DNA of 59,008 bases from Candidatus Anaeroferrophillacea bacterium (GCA_016933675.1 JAFGAM010000046.1:1-59008); one strand, 5' to 3'; counted from the stretch's first letter, positions 15,374 to 25,948 are shown. Program-made: numbers and translations. Notes: generated from the sequence alone by a model not told the origin.

Positions 15374-16837
15374 ATGCCTGAAAAATTTCCCGCTGACCTG
15401 ACCACCCTGCGCCGGCGGCTGCTGACGCGGGAGGTGACCTCGACCATGGTGACCCGCGCCCTGTTGGAGCGTATTGCGGTGCTGGACGAACGCCTCGGTG
15501 CCTATCTGCTGGTGGACGGGGAAGGAGCGCTGGCCGGGGCCGCGGCGGCCGACGAACGGCTCGATGCCGGCACACCCGCCGGCCCCCTGGACGGGATTCC
15601 CCTCGCCCTCAAGGACATTCTCTCCACCCGCGGCCGCCGTACCACCTGCGGTTCCCGGATGCTGGAGCACTTCGTTCCCGCCTACGATGCCACCGTGGTG
15701 GAGCGTCTGCATGCCGCCGGCGCGGTGGTGCTGGGCAAACTCAACATGGACGAGTTCGCCATGGGGTCGTCGACGGAGAACTCCGCCTTCAAACCGACCC
15801 GCAACCCCTGGGCTCCCGACCGGGTGCCGGGGGGCTCCAGTGGCGGTTCGGCGGCGGCGGTGGCCGCCGGCCTGTGTGCCGCCGCCCTGGGTTCCGACAC
15901 CGGCGGTTCCATTCGCCAGCCGGCCTCGTTCTGTGGTGTCGTCGGCATGAAACCCACCTACGGCCGGGTGTCGCGCTACGGTCTCGTCGCCTTCGCCTCC
16001 TCCCTCGATCAGCTCGGACCGGTGACCCGCACGGTATCCGATGCCGCCCTCCTGCTCGGGGTGATGGCCGGTCACGACCCCCGGGATTCAACCTCGGTGA
16101 ATACCCCGGTGCCGGACTACGTTGCCGCCCTCGGGCTGCCGCTGGAGGGCCTGGCCATCGGCGTGCCGCGGGAATACTTTATCGACGGCATGGAGGACGA
16201 CGTCCGCCAGGCGGTGCAGGCGGCGATCGATTTCTGTGCCGGCCGCGGTGCCCGGGTCGAGGAGGTGAGTCTGCCCCATACCGAGTATGCCGTTGCCGCC
16301 TACTATCTCATTGCCACCGCCGAGGCGAGTTCCAACCTGGCGCGGTACGACGGGGTCAAGTACGGCTTGCGGGAGAGCGGCGGCGAGAACCTGCTGGACA
16401 TGTACCTCGACACCCGTTCGCAGGGCTTCGGTCCCGAGGTGAAACGGCGCATCATGCTCGGCACCTACGCCCTGTCGGCGGGTTACTACGATGCCTACTA
16501 CCGCAAGGCGCAGCAGGTGCGCACCCTCGTGAGCCGCGATTTCGCCCGGGTTTTCGAGCGGGTCGACCTGCTCATGGCGCCGGTGACGCCGACCGTCGCC
16601 TTCCGTCTCGGGGAGAAGATCGACGATCCGTTGCAGATGTATCTCAACGATATTCTGACCATTCCGGTGAACCTCGCCGGTCTGCCGGCCATCTCCGTGC
16701 CCTGCGGTTTTTCCGCCGCCGGCCTGCCCGTGGGGCTGCAGATCATCGGCCGGCCCTTCGCCGAGGAGACTATTCTCGCCGCCGCCCGGTGTTACGAGGA
16801 GGCCCACGACTGGGTCGAGCGGCGGCCGGAATTATGA
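15374..16837 (+). CDS. gatA: Asp-tRNA(Asn)/Glu-tRNA(Gln) amidotransferase subunit A
   Basis: A 487-residue amidase-signature enzyme that releases ammonia from glutamine for transamidation of misacylated Glu-tRNA(Gln) or Asp-tRNA(Asn) by GatCAB. The Ser-cisSer-Lys triad is visible: K80 in [11 protein letters not shown]155 in [11 protein letters not shown] and S179 in GSDTGGSIR. Length fits the family. gatB follows after a 232-base gap that contains an R1 repeat. gatC is not in the window; the usual gatC-gatA-gatB order is broken, with cysM upstream instead. Confidence 0.97.
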   Translation: MPEKFPADLTTLRRRLLTREVTSTMVTRALLERIAVLDERLGAYLLVDGEGALAGAAAADERLDAGTPAGPLDGIPLALKDILSTRGRRTTCGSRMLEHFVPAYDATVVERLHAAGAVVLGKLNMDEFAMGSSTENSAFKPTRNPWAPDRVPGGSSGGSAAAVAAGLCAAALGSDTGGSIRQPASFCGVVGMKPTYGRVSRYGLVAFASSLDQLGPVTRTVSDAALLLGVMAGHDPRDSTSVNTPVPDYVAALGLPLEGLAIGVPREYFIDGMEDDVRQAVQAAIDFCAGRGARVEEVSLPHTEYAVAAYYLIATAEASSNLARYDGVKYGLRESGGENLLDMYLDTRSQGFGPEVKRRIMLGTYALSAGYYDAYYRKAQQVRTLVSRDFARVFERVDLLMAPVTPTVAFRLGEKIDDPLQMYLNDILTIPVNLAGLPAISVPCGFSAAGLPVGLQIIGRPFAEETILAAARCYEEAHDWVERRPEL

Positions 16838-16951
16838 TGGTGTCGCAGCACCTCCATCTCCCTTGTTGCGCTGCAACCTGAGTCACTGCGCGTAGTTCCC
16901 GATACGCCGCAGGAAAGCGCCGCGAATCTGAATCTGTTACGGTGCCATCCC
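16836..16951. repeat. Dispersed repeat R1, copy 3
   Basis: Between gatA and gatB: left end GATGGTGTCGCAGCACC, interior CTTGTTGCGCTGCAACCTGA, right half GCGCCGCGAATCTGAATCTG and the terminal GTTACGGTGCCATCCC. It begins on the stop codon of gatA, so the insertion lies exactly at the gene end. Confidence 0.6.
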
Positions 16952-17069
16952 ATCTTGACGTGTTTTGGCACTTGTTACGGTACCAGGCAAGGGTGAAACC
17001 ACCATGGTTTCGTCGTCAATATCGGGTAACTGTAGAACAAACACGTACTTTTCCGCGAGGTTTGTGATC

Positions 17070-18509
17070 ATGGACTACGAAGTGGTCATCGGGCTGGAAG
17101 TCCATGCCCAGATGCGTACCGCAACGAAGATTTTCTGTTCCTGTTCCACCTCCTTCGGCGATGAGCCGAACCGCAACACCTGTCCGGTGTGTACCGGGCA
17201 GCCCGGCGCCCTGCCGGTACTCAACCGCCGGGTGGTGGAGTTCGCCATCCGCGCCGGTCTTGCCACCGGCTGCCGCATCAACAGCGGCAATGTCTTCGCC
17301 CGCAAGAATTACTTCTATCCCGATCTGCCCAAGGGCTACCAGATCTCCCAGTACGAGTTGCCCGTCTGTGAACACGGCCACCTCGACATCGACGCCGGGG
17401 AGGGGGAGACCAGGCGCGTCGGCATCACCCGCATCCACATGGAGGAGGACGCCGGCAAGCTGGTCCATCCCGACGATCGTTCCGGGGTGAGCTACGTTGA
17501 CTACAACCGCGCCTGCGTGCCGCTTTTGGAGATCGTCAGCGAGCCGGACATGCGTTCCGCCGCCGAGGCGGTGGCCTACCTCAAGGCGCTGCGGGACATT
17601 GTCATGTATCTCGGGATCTGCGACGGCAATATGGAGGAGGGGAGCTTCCGCTGCGACGCCAACGTCTCCATCCGGCCGCGGGGACAGGAGGCCTTCGGCA
17701 CCCGCACCGAGCTGAAGAACATGAACTCCTTCCGTAACGTCCAGCGGGCCGTCGAGTTCGAGGTCGAGCGCCAGATCGATGTGGTGGAGAGCGGTGGCGC
17801 GGTGGTCCAGGAGACCCGGCTGTGGGACGTCGACAAGGGCATCACCGTGACCATGCGCGGTAAGGAGGAGGCGCACGACTACCGCTATTTCCCCGATCCC
17901 GACCTGCTGCCGGTGGTCATTGACGACGCCTGGATCGATGCTGTCCGGCGCTCCCTGCCGGAGCTGCCGCGGGCACGCTGCGGGCGCTTCATGGCGACCT
18001 ACGGCCTGGCCGCCGATGCCGCCGGCATCCTCACCGGCTCACGGGCGCTGGCGGACTATTACGAGGCCGCCGTGGAACGTTTCTCCCGGCCGGTGCCGGT
18101 GGCCAACTGGATGATCTCGGAGCTTCTCCGTCATCTCAACGATGACAATATCGGTATCGAGGACTGCCCGGTGACGCCGGACGGTCTGGGGTCGCTGCTG
18201 AAACTTGTTGACGATGGTACCATCAGCGGCAAGATCGCCAAGAAGATCTTTGCCGCGATGTACCGTGAACGTCGCAACGACCCCGGGGCCATGGTGGAGG
18301 CGCGGGGCCTCAGGCAGCTCGCCGACGGTGGTGAACTGGAGGGCATCGTCGACACCGTCCTGGCGGAGCATCCCGCCGAGGCCGACAGCTACCGCGGCGG
18401 CAACCGCAAGGTCTTCGGCTTCCTCGTCGGTCAGGTGATGCGCCGTACGAAGGGCACTGCCAACCCGGGGATGGCGAACGACATCCTCCGCGCCCGGCTC
18501 GAGGGCTGA
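17070..18509 (+). CDS. gatB: Asp-tRNA(Asn)/Glu-tRNA(Gln) amidotransferase subunit B
   Basis: A 479-residue subunit that binds the misacylated tRNA and performs the ATP-dependent transamidation. It starts with [13 protein letters not shown] and has the zinc-ligand Cys set of the family (CSCST and [14 protein letters not shown]), GYQISQYE and [11 protein letters not shown], and a C-terminal YqeY-like tail domain. Start at ATG 17070 with CGAGGT 9 bases upstream; the frame is open to 16965 but the added codons overlap non-conserved sequence next to the R1 repeat. Confidence 0.96.
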   Translation: MDYEVVIGLEVHAQMRTATKIFCSCSTSFGDEPNRNTCPVCTGQPGALPVLNRRVVEFAIRAGLATGCRINSGNVFARKNYFYPDLPKGYQISQYELPVCEHGHLDIDAGEGETRRVGITRIHMEEDAGKLVHPDDRSGVSYVDYNRACVPLLEIVSEPDMRSAAEAVAYLKALRDIVMYLGICDGNMEEGSFRCDANVSIRPRGQEAFGTRTELKNMNSFRNVQRAVEFEVERQIDVVESGGAVVQETRLWDVDKGITVTMRGKEEAHDYRYFPDPDLLPVVIDDAWIDAVRRSLPELPRARCGRFMATYGLAADAAGILTGSRALADYYEAAVERFSRPVPVANWMISELLRHLNDDNIGIEDCPVTPDGLGSLLKLVDDGTISGKIAKKIFAAMYRERRNDPGAMVEARGLRQLADGGELEGIVDTVLAEHPAEADSYRGGNRKVFGFLVGQVMRRTKGTANPGMANDILRARLEG

Positions 18510-18860
18510 GATTCTGCGGCACCGGCGGTCGCATGTCTTGCTGGTGAGACATTTAGGTCTCACATCTGGGGCGTCTGTGTCTCACTGAGCCGTCGCTGAC
18601 CGTATGACGCGGTTGGGATGATTGTCGCCCGGTTGTCGGTCCGGTGGCGAATGTTTGTTCTAACTGACTGATATAACAGAAATAAAATTGTTTGCTGGAG
18701 TATTTTTCCGTTCGCCGGGGTGGTGGCCGAAGATTGGTCTGTATCTTGCATGGGGACTTGCGGTTAGCGTTTTTTCGTCGGGTATCTTCCCGGTATCGCG
18801 TCCCGTGCGGTAACCCTGAATGAGATTGCGGGGTGCCATTTCGGAAACGGAAAGGTTTAT
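18510..18860. other. Intergenic region with inverted and direct GTCTCAC repeats
   Basis: About 350 bases between gatB and lpxC. A perfect inverted repeat GTGAGAC/GTCTCAC (18544-18563, six-base spacer) is followed by a third GTCTCAC 17 bases later (18579). There is no T-run, so it looks more like an operator or hairpin than a terminator. An AT-rich patch at 18655-18700 could hold the lpxC promoter; I cannot point to good -35/-10 boxes. Confidence 0.4.
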
Positions 18861-19793
18861 ATGTATTACCAGAGAACCCTGGCGCAGGAAATCGGCGCCG
18901 TCGGTATCGGGCTTCATTCCGGCCGGCAGGTACGCATTGTTCTCAAACCCGCGCCGGTCGATCACGGCATCGTCTTTCATCGCGTCGACGGCAAGCGGAC
19001 AGTGGTTATCGAGGCCCATGCCGACCGCGTCGTCAATACCTCCTTTGCCACTACCATCGGCCGTGATGGAGCCCATATCGGTACCGTCGAACATCTTCTC
19101 GCCGCTCTCTACGGCATGGGCATCGACAATCTCCTGGTGGAGGTCCACGGTGACGAAGTGCCGATCATGGACGGCAGTGCCGGGCCTTTTGTTTTTCTCA
19201 TCAAATCGGCGGGCATCCGCCGGCAGGCGGCGCCGAAGAAGTTCATCGTCATCCGGGAGCCGGTACGGGTCGTCGACGGTGAAAAGGAGGCGGTGCTTGA
19301 ACCGCACGACCGGCTGCAGATATCCTGCCGGATCAGGTTCTCCCATCCCCTTATCAATATCCAGGATTTCGATTTTTCCTTTTCCGATATTTCCTTTGAG
19401 CGGCTCGTCAGCCGGGCACGGACCTTTGGTTTTCTGCGCGAGGTCGAAGTTTTGAAGGCCAACAACCTGGCCCGCGGTGGTTCGCTGGACAATGCCGTCG
19501 TACTCGATGATTTCGGCGTCGTCAATCCCGATGGATTGCGATTTGCCGACGAATTCGTGCGCCACAAGGTACTCGATTGTCTCGGAGATATCAGCCTCCT
19601 GGGGATGCCGGTCATCGGTCGCCTGCGGGCGGTGTGCACCGGTCATGCCCTCAACCATCGCCTGGTGCAGGCGCTGCGGGAACGGCCCTGTGCCTGGGAG
19701 GTCGTGGTTCCCGGGGCGGTGTCGGCGCGTCCGGCCCGGAACGTGGATGCGGTCCGTCCCGCCATGGTGCCGGTGCCGCAGGCGGCCGGGTGA
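18861..19793 (+). CDS. lpxC: UDP-3-O-acyl-N-acetylglucosamine deacetylase
   Basis: The committed zinc-dependent step of lipid A synthesis; its presence shows an LPS-bearing outer membrane. Zinc ligands and catalytic residues are visible: H78 in IGTVEHLLAAL, H235 and D239 in RHKVLDCLGD, and H262 in TGHALNH. Length 310 residues is normal. The ribosome binding site AAAGG lies about 5 bases before ATG 18861. The last 30 residues are Ala/Pro/Val-rich and not conserved. It lies immediately upstream of the rimP promoter and leader and is probably a separate transcript. Confidence 0.96.
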   Translation: MYYQRTLAQEIGAVGIGLHSGRQVRIVLKPAPVDHGIVFHRVDGKRTVVIEAHADRVVNTSFATTIGRDGAHIGTVEHLLAALYGMGIDNLLVEVHGDEVPIMDGSAGPFVFLIKSAGIRRQAAPKKFIVIREPVRVVDGEKEAVLEPHDRLQISCRIRFSHPLINIQDFDFSFSDISFERLVSRARTFGFLREVEVLKANNLARGGSLDNAVVLDDFGVVNPDGLRFADEFVRHKVLDCLGDISLLGMPVIGRLRAVCTGHALNHRLVQALRERPCAWEVVVPGAVSARPARNVDAVRPAMVPVPQAAG

Positions 19794-19804
19794 TCAAAAA
19801 TAAC

Positions 19805-19833
19805 TTGCAGTGCATGGGTAAACCTGCTATACA
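19805..19833 (+). promoter_or_regulatory. Putative promoter of the rimP-nusA-infB cluster
   Basis: TTGCAG (19805-19810), a 17-base spacer and TATACA (19828-19833), followed by an untranslated leader of about 115 bases before rimP. Confidence 0.5.
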
Positions 19834-19876
19834 GCGCTAGTTTCACCCGGTTGCAGAATCTGAAGCGGTTGTGACG

Positions 19877-19903
19877 GTGGGCTCTTGGGAGCCCACTTTT
19901 TTT
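19877..19903 (+). terminator. Terminator-like hairpin in the rimP leader (attenuator candidate)
   Basis: A perfect 8-bp stem GTGGGCTC/GAGCCCAC with loop TTGG and seven T residues. It lies between the putative promoter and rimP, so it either ends lpxC transcripts or attenuates the translation cluster. Leader hairpins before rimP are a recurring theme in bacteria. A fragment of the R1 right end (AATCTGAAGCGGTTGTGACG) directly precedes it. Confidence 0.7.
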
Positions 19904-19954
19904 ATTCCTTCTGAACGGGTAAGCGACATTGCTGGCTTGCCGCGGAGGTATGTT

Positions 19955-20446
19955 GTGGGTACTCCGGCCGCGCGCCTGCATCGCGTCGTGGAGTCCGCCC
20001 GGCAACTCGCCGAACCACTGATCGAATCCCTCGGGTTCGAACTGGTGGACTGCGAATATGCCGGTGCCGGCGGTCGCGGGGTGCTGCGCTTCTATATCGA
20101 TAAACCGGGCGGGGTGACCATCGACGATTGCGCCGCGGTGAGCCGCCAGCTCGGGGCGCTGCTGGATGTCGACGATGTGGTGCCGTCCCGATATTTTCTC
20201 GAGGTGTCGTCTCCGGGCCTCGAAAGGCCGGTGCGCAAGCCCCGGGATTTTGAACGTTTCATCGGCCGGCGCCTGCGTATTCGCACCCGGCAGCCGGTGG
20301 ACGGGCGGTGCCGTTTTGCCGGTGAGCTGGTCGCGTTCAACCTTGAACGAGGGCTGGCGACCGTGGTCGTCGATGGTCGGAGCTTCGCGTTGGCAATCGA
20401 CAATTTCGCCCGCTGCAATCTGATTCATGACTTCGACGAAGGCTGA
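19955..20446 (+). CDS. rimP: Ribosome maturation factor RimP
   Basis: A 163-residue 30S maturation factor. Conserved features are the N-terminal domain with LAEPLIESLGFELVDCEY, the DDCAAVSRQLGALLD stretch and the YFLEVSSPGLERPVRKPRDF signature, followed by a C-terminal SH3-like domain. GTG 19955 is chosen as start because CGGAGG lies 6 bases upstream and the length then fits the family; the frame is open to 19871, which would run through the leader hairpin. First gene of the cluster with nusA. Confidence 0.9.
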   Translation: MGTPAARLHRVVESARQLAEPLIESLGFELVDCEYAGAGGRGVLRFYIDKPGGVTIDDCAAVSRQLGALLDVDDVVPSRYFLEVSSPGLERPVRKPRDFERFIGRRLRIRTRQPVDGRCRFAGELVAFNLERGLATVVVDGRSFALAIDNFARCNLIHDFDEG

Positions 20447-20583
20447 TGGCAGGTTATTATATCGTCGCCAGGGGCTTGCGGCCGGTGGTGACATCGGGTT
20501 TCCGTTGTCCGTGAGGAATTTCGGTCGGGGCGTTTCGCAAGGGCGTGAAACGCCATACCGGGCGAGAGGAGGATACGCTCATC

Positions 20584-22182
20584 ATGACGTCCAATTTAAA
20601 CTTCATTATCGACCAGGTCAGTAAGGAAAAGAATATCCCCAGGGAGATTCTGGTCGAAGCCATCGAATCGGCCATGGTGACCGCCTCCCGCAAGAAGCTG
20701 GGGGCGGGGCGTGATATCGAGGCTCAGTTCAATGAGGATACCGGTGAGGTCGAACTGTTCGAATTTGTCGACGTGGTCGAACACCCGGAAAATTCCTATA
20801 CCGAAATCTCTCTCGATGAAGCGCGGGATTACGATCCCGACGCCGAGTACGGCGACAGCCTCGGCCTCAAGCTGGATACCTCGGAGTTCGGGCGCATTGC
20901 CGCCCAGACCGCCAAACAGGTCATCATGCAGAAGATCCGTGAGGCGGAGCGCGAGAGCATTTACGAAGACTACCGCGAGCGCATCGGCGAGATCATCAGC
21001 GGCACGGTGCAGCGCATGGAACGTGGCGCCCTGATCATCAACCTCGGCAAGACCGAGGCCATCCTCCCCCGTTCCGAGACCATTCCCCGTGAATCCTTCC
21101 GCCAGGGCGAGCGGGTGCGGGCCTTTGTTTTGCAGGTGGAAATGACCGGCAAGGGTCCCAAGATCGTCCTTTCCCGGAGTCACCCGGGGTTCCTGATCGA
21201 ATTGTTTAAAACCGAGGTGCCTGAGATCGCCGAGGGGATCATCGCCATCAAGGGCGCCGCCCGCGAACCGGGGATACGAGCCAAGATCGCCGTTTACACC
21301 CATGATCACGATGTCGATCCGGTGGGTGCCTGCGTCGGGGTGCGCGGCTCCCGGGTCCAGAATGTGGTGCAGGAGCTCCGGGGCGAGAAAATCGACATTA
21401 TCCGCTGGCATCCCGACGACGTCCGCTATATCTGCAACTCCCTGTCCCCGGCGCAGATCAACAAGATCATTCTCGATGACGACAAGCACGAGATGGAGAT
21501 CATTGTGCCCGATGACCAGCTTTCACTGGCCATCGGCCGCCGAGGGCTCAACGTGCGGCTCGCCGCCCGGCTCACCGGCTGGAAGCTGGACGTGAAATCG
21601 ATCTCCCGGTTGGCAAGCGATTTCGATCGTCTGTTCGAACCGCTTCTCGATGTACCCGGCCTCGACAACGTGACCATGGAACTGTTGTATGACAACGGCT
21701 ACCGTGAACTCGAGGATCTGGCCTTCGCTACGCCCGAGGAATTGGCGGAGATCATCGGTTCCGGTGGTGTTGACGCCGCGGAACTGGTGGCCCGGGCCCA
21801 GACGGCGGTCGAAGAGGTTCGCCGGCGGCTGGATGAGCAGTTGCAGGAGGAGGAAGCCGGGGGCAATGAGACCGGTGATGACTCCGGGACCGAGCCTGAT
21901 GCCGGTGAAACGGTCGGGGCGGATACCGAAACCGTTCAGGATAAAGAGACTGCCCTGGAAACTGAAGCCGTACCGGAAACTGAAGCCGTAGCGGAAACGG
22001 GAACCGGCGGTGAAGCGGATGGCGAATCTCCGGCCGATCCCGGCGAGGGGACAGCGCCCGGGCTGGAAACCGGAGCGCCGGCCGGAGTCGAGGCCACGGA
22101 CCCGGATGTCGGGAAGTCGGTGTCGGCGGTATCTGCCTCCGCCGTGACCGAGGCCGAAGTGGAAGAGGTGCCGGAAGCGTGA
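20584..22182 (+). CDS. nusA: Transcription termination/antitermination factor NusA with acidic C-terminal extension
   Basis: A 532-residue RNA polymerase-binding factor. The N-terminal domain (NFIIDQVSKEKNIPREILVE) is followed by an S1 domain (about 135-200), KH1 and KH2 (VGACVGVRGSRVQNVV; DQLSLAIGRRGLNVRLAAR) and a helix-hairpin-helix-like segment (ATPEELAEIIGSGGVDAAEL). The last 110 residues are a low-complexity acidic tail rich in Glu, Thr, Gly and Ala with ETEAVPETEAVAET-type repeats. Start at ATG 20584 after GAGAGGAGG. Its stop overlaps the ylxR start. Confidence 0.96.
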   Translation: MTSNLNFIIDQVSKEKNIPREILVEAIESAMVTASRKKLGAGRDIEAQFNEDTGEVELFEFVDVVEHPENSYTEISLDEARDYDPDAEYGDSLGLKLDTSEFGRIAAQTAKQVIMQKIREAERESIYEDYRERIGEIISGTVQRMERGALIINLGKTEAILPRSETIPRESFRQGERVRAFVLQVEMTGKGPKIVLSRSHPGFLIELFKTEVPEIAEGIIAIKGAAREPGIRAKIAVYTHDHDVDPVGACVGVRGSRVQNVVQELRGEKIDIIRWHPDDVRYICNSLSPAQINKIILDDDKHEMEIIVPDDQLSLAIGRRGLNVRLAARLTGWKLDVKSISRLASDFDRLFEPLLDVPGLDNVTMELLYDNGYRELEDLAFATPEELAEIIGSGGVDAAELVARAQTAVEEVRRRLDEQLQEEEAGGNETGDDSGTEPDAGETVGADTETVQDKETALETEAVPETEAVAETGTGGEADGESPADPGEGTAPGLETGAPAGVEATDPDVGKSVSAVSASAVTEAEVEEVPEA

Positions 22183-22478
22183 TTTCGAGCCGCGGCCATC
22201 TGCCGGAGCGGACCTGCATTGTCTGCCGCCGGAGGGGGCCCAAGACCAAGCTGTACCGTTTTGTGAAGGCGGAGGAGGGTTTGCTGACCTTCGACCCTGA
22301 GCAGCGGCGGCCCGGCCGCGGGTACTATATGTGCGGTGCCGGCTGCATCCGGCGCTGGCATGACGCGAGAACGAAAAGGTCGCGAAAAAAAACGCTTTTC
22401 GAGGGCTTCACGGCCACCGGCCGGGAACGGCTGGAGCGCATGGGGCTGTTGCAGAAACAACCCACGCTGCACGTGTGA
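22179..22478 (+). CDS. ylxR: YlxR-family (DUF448) RNA-binding protein
   Basis: A 99-residue protein with the DUF448 signature: [19 protein letters not shown], then [10 protein letters not shown]. YlxR proteins bind RNA or the RNase P RNA in some bacteria and nearly always sit between nusA and infB, as here. It starts at GTG 22179, sharing four bases with the nusA stop (GTGA), so translation is probably coupled. Confidence 0.93.
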   Translation: MISSRGHLPERTCIVCRRRGPKTKLYRFVKAEEGLLTFDPEQRRPGRGYYMCGAGCIRRWHDARTKRSRKKTLFEGFTATGRERLERMGLLQKQPTLHV

Positions 22479-22515
22479 GGGGGTGAGAGCATTGATTCTT
22501 GGTGAAACACTGAAG

Positions 22516-25425
22516 ATGAAAGTCTATGAACTTTCTCGCGAATTGAACCTCAAGGACAGTGAACTGCTGGAAATCATCGAAACGCTCGAAATCGATGCCA
22601 ACAGCAGGTTCAGTTCGCTGAAATATGCCGACGTCGAGAAAATAAAAACGTACTGCCGTGATACCCGCGGTCCGGCGGTGGTGGAGAAGCGCCTGGGGAC
22701 GGGAATCGTCCGCCGTCGGCCCAAGGGGCGCCGTAAGGATGCCACGGAAGCACCGGGCGCGGCAGCGCCGGTGGCGGCATCGACTGAAACCGAGGCCGTG
22801 TCCGAGGCCGTGACTGAGGCCATGACTGAGGCCATGACTGAGGCCATGACTGAGGCCATGACCGATGTTGTGACCGAAACCGCGACCGAAGTCGTGACCG
22901 AAACCGGGCCGGAAACCGCAGCCCACGGTACCGCCCCGGGTCCGGAAGTTTCTGCCCCCGCGGTCGAACCTCCGGCGGCTGCCGCCGGACCGGAAACCGT
23001 GGTTGAACAGCCCCTATCCTCCGAGATCGCATCGGTCGTCGAGCCCGAGGCGGCCGGGGAACCTTCCACCCCTGTCGCGCCGGCGGCGGGATCCGTGGTG
23101 GTGCCGGAAACTGTCGCTGCGGCCCCGGTCGTGGCGGCGCCCGCGGCTGGAGAGCCGGAGGCTGTTGTTGCCGCCGCTGCCGAGACCGAAGAGGTTGTCG
23201 CCGCGGCTTTCGAAACGAAGACGCCGGCCGGCGGCGAGGCCGGGTCCGGAGAGAAAACCCGCGGTGCCCGGGTTATCGGCCGGGTGGAACTCGATCAGTT
23301 GCAGCAGGAGCGGCCCGCCGCTGGCGGATTACCGGGTCGCCGTCCCGCTGCCAGCCGTCCGGCTGCCGGCCGCCCCGTTCCCGGCCGTCCGGCCGCCGGT
23401 CGCCCGACCCCCGGTCGCCCGGTACCCGGCGAAACCGGCTTTCCGCCGCCCGATACCGGGGATGCACGACGGAGCCGCAAGAGCCGCAAAAAAGGCGGCG
23501 CCGTCGTCGATGAGGGTGCCGACCGTCGTCGGAAACAGGGCCACAAGAAGTCGGTGATCAAGGATCTTAGCATGCTCGAGGCGGAATCCGGGCGCCGCGG
23601 CAAGGGCCGTCGGGGCAAGGCCGTCAAGCGTACCCAGACCACCGAGATTACCATGCCGCGGGAAAGCAAGCGGGTGGTGCGGATTTCCGATGTGATTTCC
23701 GTCGGTGACCTGGCCAAGCGCCTGGGCATCAAGGCCGGCGAGGTGATCGCCAGGCTGATGAACCTCGGGGTGATGGCGACCATCAATCAGATGATCGACC
23801 TCGATACCGCCTCCCTCATTTCCGCCGAGTACGGCCACACGGTGGAAAACGTCGCTTACGACGAGCAGGCAGTGCTGGCCGGCGAAGCCGGAAGCGAAGA
23901 CTCCGAGGAGAACCTTTTGCCCCGGCCGCCGGTGGTTACCGTCATGGGCCACGTCGACCACGGCAAGACCTCGCTGCTGGATGCCATCCGCAAGGCGCGG
24001 GTGGCCGACAAGGAGGCGGGGGGGATTACCCAGCATATCGGCGCCTACTTCGTCGATACCGCGCGGGGGCGGATTTCCTTCGTCGATACCCCGGGACACG
24101 AAGCCTTTACCGCCATGCGTTCCCGCGGCGCGAGCATCACTGATATCGTCATCCTCGTGGTTGCCGCCGACGACGGTGTCATGCCCCAGACGGTGGAGTC
24201 CATCAACCACGCTCGCGCCGCCGGGGTGCCGATCATCGTCGCGGTCAACAAGATCGATAAGGCCAATGCCCGTCCCGATGAGGTCAAGCGCCAGTTGTCC
24301 GACCGCGGCCTGATGCCCGAGGATTGGGGCGGGGAGACCATCTTCGTCGATGTCTCCGCCAAACAGGGCACCAATATCGATACCCTGCTGGAGATGGTTC
24401 TGCTGCAGGCGGAGATTATGGAACTCCGCGCCAATCCCGACAAGCCCGCCCGGGGGATTATCATTGAATCGCGGCTCGACAAGGGCATGGGGCCGGTGGC
24501 CACCGTGCTGGTCAAGGAGGGGACGCTGCGCCGTGGCGATTTCGTTGTCGGCGGTCTTTTCTACGGCCGGGTGCGTGCCTTGATCAACGACCTCGGCGAC
24601 CAGGTCGAGGATGCCGGGCCGTCGATTCCGGTTGAGGTGCTGGGCCTTTCCGGGGTTCCCGACGCCGGCGACGATTTCAACGTCGTCAAATCCGAGAAGG
24701 TGGCCCGGGATCTGGCCGACCACCGGCAGCATAAGTTCCGTGAGCGGGAGATCTCCAAGACCAGCAAGATTTCCCTCGACGATCTCTTCGACCGCATCCA
24801 GGAAGGGGAGATGGAGCAGCTCAACGTCATTGTCAAGGCCGACGTCCAGGGTTCCGTCGAGGCGGTGGCCGAATCGCTGCGCAAACTGTCCACCGACAAG
24901 GTCAAGGTGGAGATCATCCATACCGCGGTGGGCGGCATCAAGGAGGCCGATGTCATGCTGGGCTCGGCTTCCAATGCCATCATCATCGGTTTCAACGTCC
25001 GGCCCGATACCAAGGCCCAGAGCATCGCCGAGCAGGAAGGCCTCGACATCCGCACCTACTCGATTATCTACGATCTTATCGAGGACGTCAAAAATGCCAT
25101 GACCGGCCTGCTGCAGCCGGAGATCCGCGAGGTCTACCTCGGTCGCGCCGAGGTGCTTGAAACCTTCGCGATCTCCAAACTGGGTACCATTGCCGGCTGC
25201 AAGGTTATGGACGGCAAGCTGAACCGCAACGGCCGGGTGCGTCTGCTGCGTGATGATGTGGTGGTTTTCGACGGCCGGCTTTCCTCCCTCAAGCGTTTCA
25301 AGGATGACGTCAAGGAGGTCGCGGCCGGCTACGAGTGCGGTGTCGGCATCGAGAAGTTCAACGATATCAAGCCCGGTGACAGCATCGAGGCCTACACCAC
25401 CGAGGAGGTGGCGGCAACGTTGTAA
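22516..25425 (+). CDS. infB: Translation initiation factor IF-2
   Basis: A 969-residue GTPase that places initiator tRNA on the 30S subunit. An N-terminal IF2_N module ([19 protein letters not shown]) is followed by a long low-complexity linker (about 70-390) with TEAM repeats and a Pro/Gly/Arg-rich segment ([18 protein letters not shown]). A second IF2_N module ([20 protein letters not shown]) and the G domain follow: G1 GHVDHGKT near residue 477, G3 DTPGHEAF, G4 NKID. Domains II-IV complete it. ATG 22516 is preferred; GTG 22483 and TTG 22492, after GAGGGGG, are also possible starts. No intact stop-to-start overlap with ylxR. Confidence 0.96.
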   Translation: MKVYELSRELNLKDSELLEIIETLEIDANSRFSSLKYADVEKIKTYCRDTRGPAVVEKRLGTGIVRRRPKGRRKDATEAPGAAAPVAASTETEAVSEAVTEAMTEAMTEAMTEAMTDVVTETATEVVTETGPETAAHGTAPGPEVSAPAVEPPAAAAGPETVVEQPLSSEIASVVEPEAAGEPSTPVAPAAGSVVVPETVAAAPVVAAPAAGEPEAVVAAAAETEEVVAAAFETKTPAGGEAGSGEKTRGARVIGRVELDQLQQERPAAGGLPGRRPAASRPAAGRPVPGRPAAGRPTPGRPVPGETGFPPPDTGDARRSRKSRKKGGAVVDEGADRRRKQGHKKSVIKDLSMLEAESGRRGKGRRGKAVKRTQTTEITMPRESKRVVRISDVISVGDLAKRLGIKAGEVIARLMNLGVMATINQMIDLDTASLISAEYGHTVENVAYDEQAVLAGEAGSEDSEENLLPRPPVVTVMGHVDHGKTSLLDAIRKARVADKEAGGITQHIGAYFVDTARGRISFVDTPGHEAFTAMRSRGASITDIVILVVAADDGVMPQTVESINHARAAGVPIIVAVNKIDKANARPDEVKRQLSDRGLMPEDWGGETIFVDVSAKQGTNIDTLLEMVLLQAEIMELRANPDKPARGIIIESRLDKGMGPVATVLVKEGTLRRGDFVVGGLFYGRVRALINDLGDQVEDAGPSIPVEVLGLSGVPDAGDDFNVVKSEKVARDLADHRQHKFREREISKTSKISLDDLFDRIQEGEMEQLNVIVKADVQGSVEAVAESLRKLSTDKVKVEIIHTAVGGIKEADVMLGSASNAIIIGFNVRPDTKAQSIAEQEGLDIRTYSIIYDLIEDVKNAMTGLLQPEIREVYLGRAEVLETFAISKLGTIAGCKVMDGKLNRNGRVRLLRDDVVVFDGRLSSLKRFKDDVKEVAAGYECGVGIEKFNDIKPGDSIEAYTTEEVAATL
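22810..22860 (+). repeat. 12-bp coding tandem repeat in infB
   Basis: Four consecutive units of (A/G)TGACTGAGGCC (22810-22857) encode Met/Val-Thr-Glu-Ala repeats in the disordered linker of IF-2. Three of the four units are identical, so the array is likely to vary in copy number. Confidence 0.85.
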
Positions 25426-25636
25426 CCCTGCGGTCGGGGTGGCGGGCAGCATGCGGACGAGGATTATCCGGTCGGGGCTGCGGGTTCGGGGATGCGCGGG
25501 GCCCACGACTTGAATAAAGACCGGCGCGCCCGGCAATCCCGGCGTTGTGCCCGTGTAAGGGTCGGTTGCCGTGCGGCGGCGGGGTGTCGATCATTGCGGC
25601 TCCGGGTGTGGGGGCAAAATGGTCGGGAGTTGCGGC

Positions 25637-25948
25637 ATGCATGTGGGTATCTGCCGGGTCGAACTGCTGCTGCCCGGAAACCGGTCGCTGAAGGGTAAGC
25701 GCCGGGCGCTGAAGTCCATCATCCAGCGCCTGAAGAATACCTTCAACGTCGCGGTTGCTGAAATCGCCGCCCACGATCTGCTGCAGCGGGCGGAGATCGG
25801 TATCTGCACCGTGGGTAGCGACCAGGCATTTGTCAACCGGGTGCTCGACAAGGTACTGGATTATATCGAGGGCGACGCCTCGCTGGTGGCGGGCGCAGCG
25901 GAGATCGAAATCATCCCCTGCGGGCATTTCGATGCCAATGGCTACTGA
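25637..25948 (+). CDS. DUF503 (YlxP-like) family protein
   Basis: A 103-residue ferredoxin-like protein: MHVGICRVELLLPGNRSLKG, KRRALKSIIQRLKNTFNVAVAE and VGSDQAFVNRVLDKVLDYIE are the DUF503 signatures. It sits between infB and rbfA as its homologues usually do; a role in ribosome assembly has been suggested for the family. GGGAG lies 8 bases upstream of ATG 25637. Confidence 0.92.
   Translation: MHVGICRVELLLPGNRSLKGKRRALKSIIQRLKNTFNVAVAEIAAHDLLQRAEIGICTVGSDQAFVNRVLDKVLDYIEGDASLVAGAAEIEIIPCGHFDANGY

Noticed and set aside
18746-18764. Sigma-54 promoter before lpxC (TTGCATGGGGACTTGCG)
   Set aside because: The spacing between the GC and TTGC elements is one base too long and the -24 element lacks TGG.
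23329-25536. 735-codon open frame antisense to infB
   Set aside because: A codon-phase shadow of infB with no recognisable domain and no ribosome binding site.
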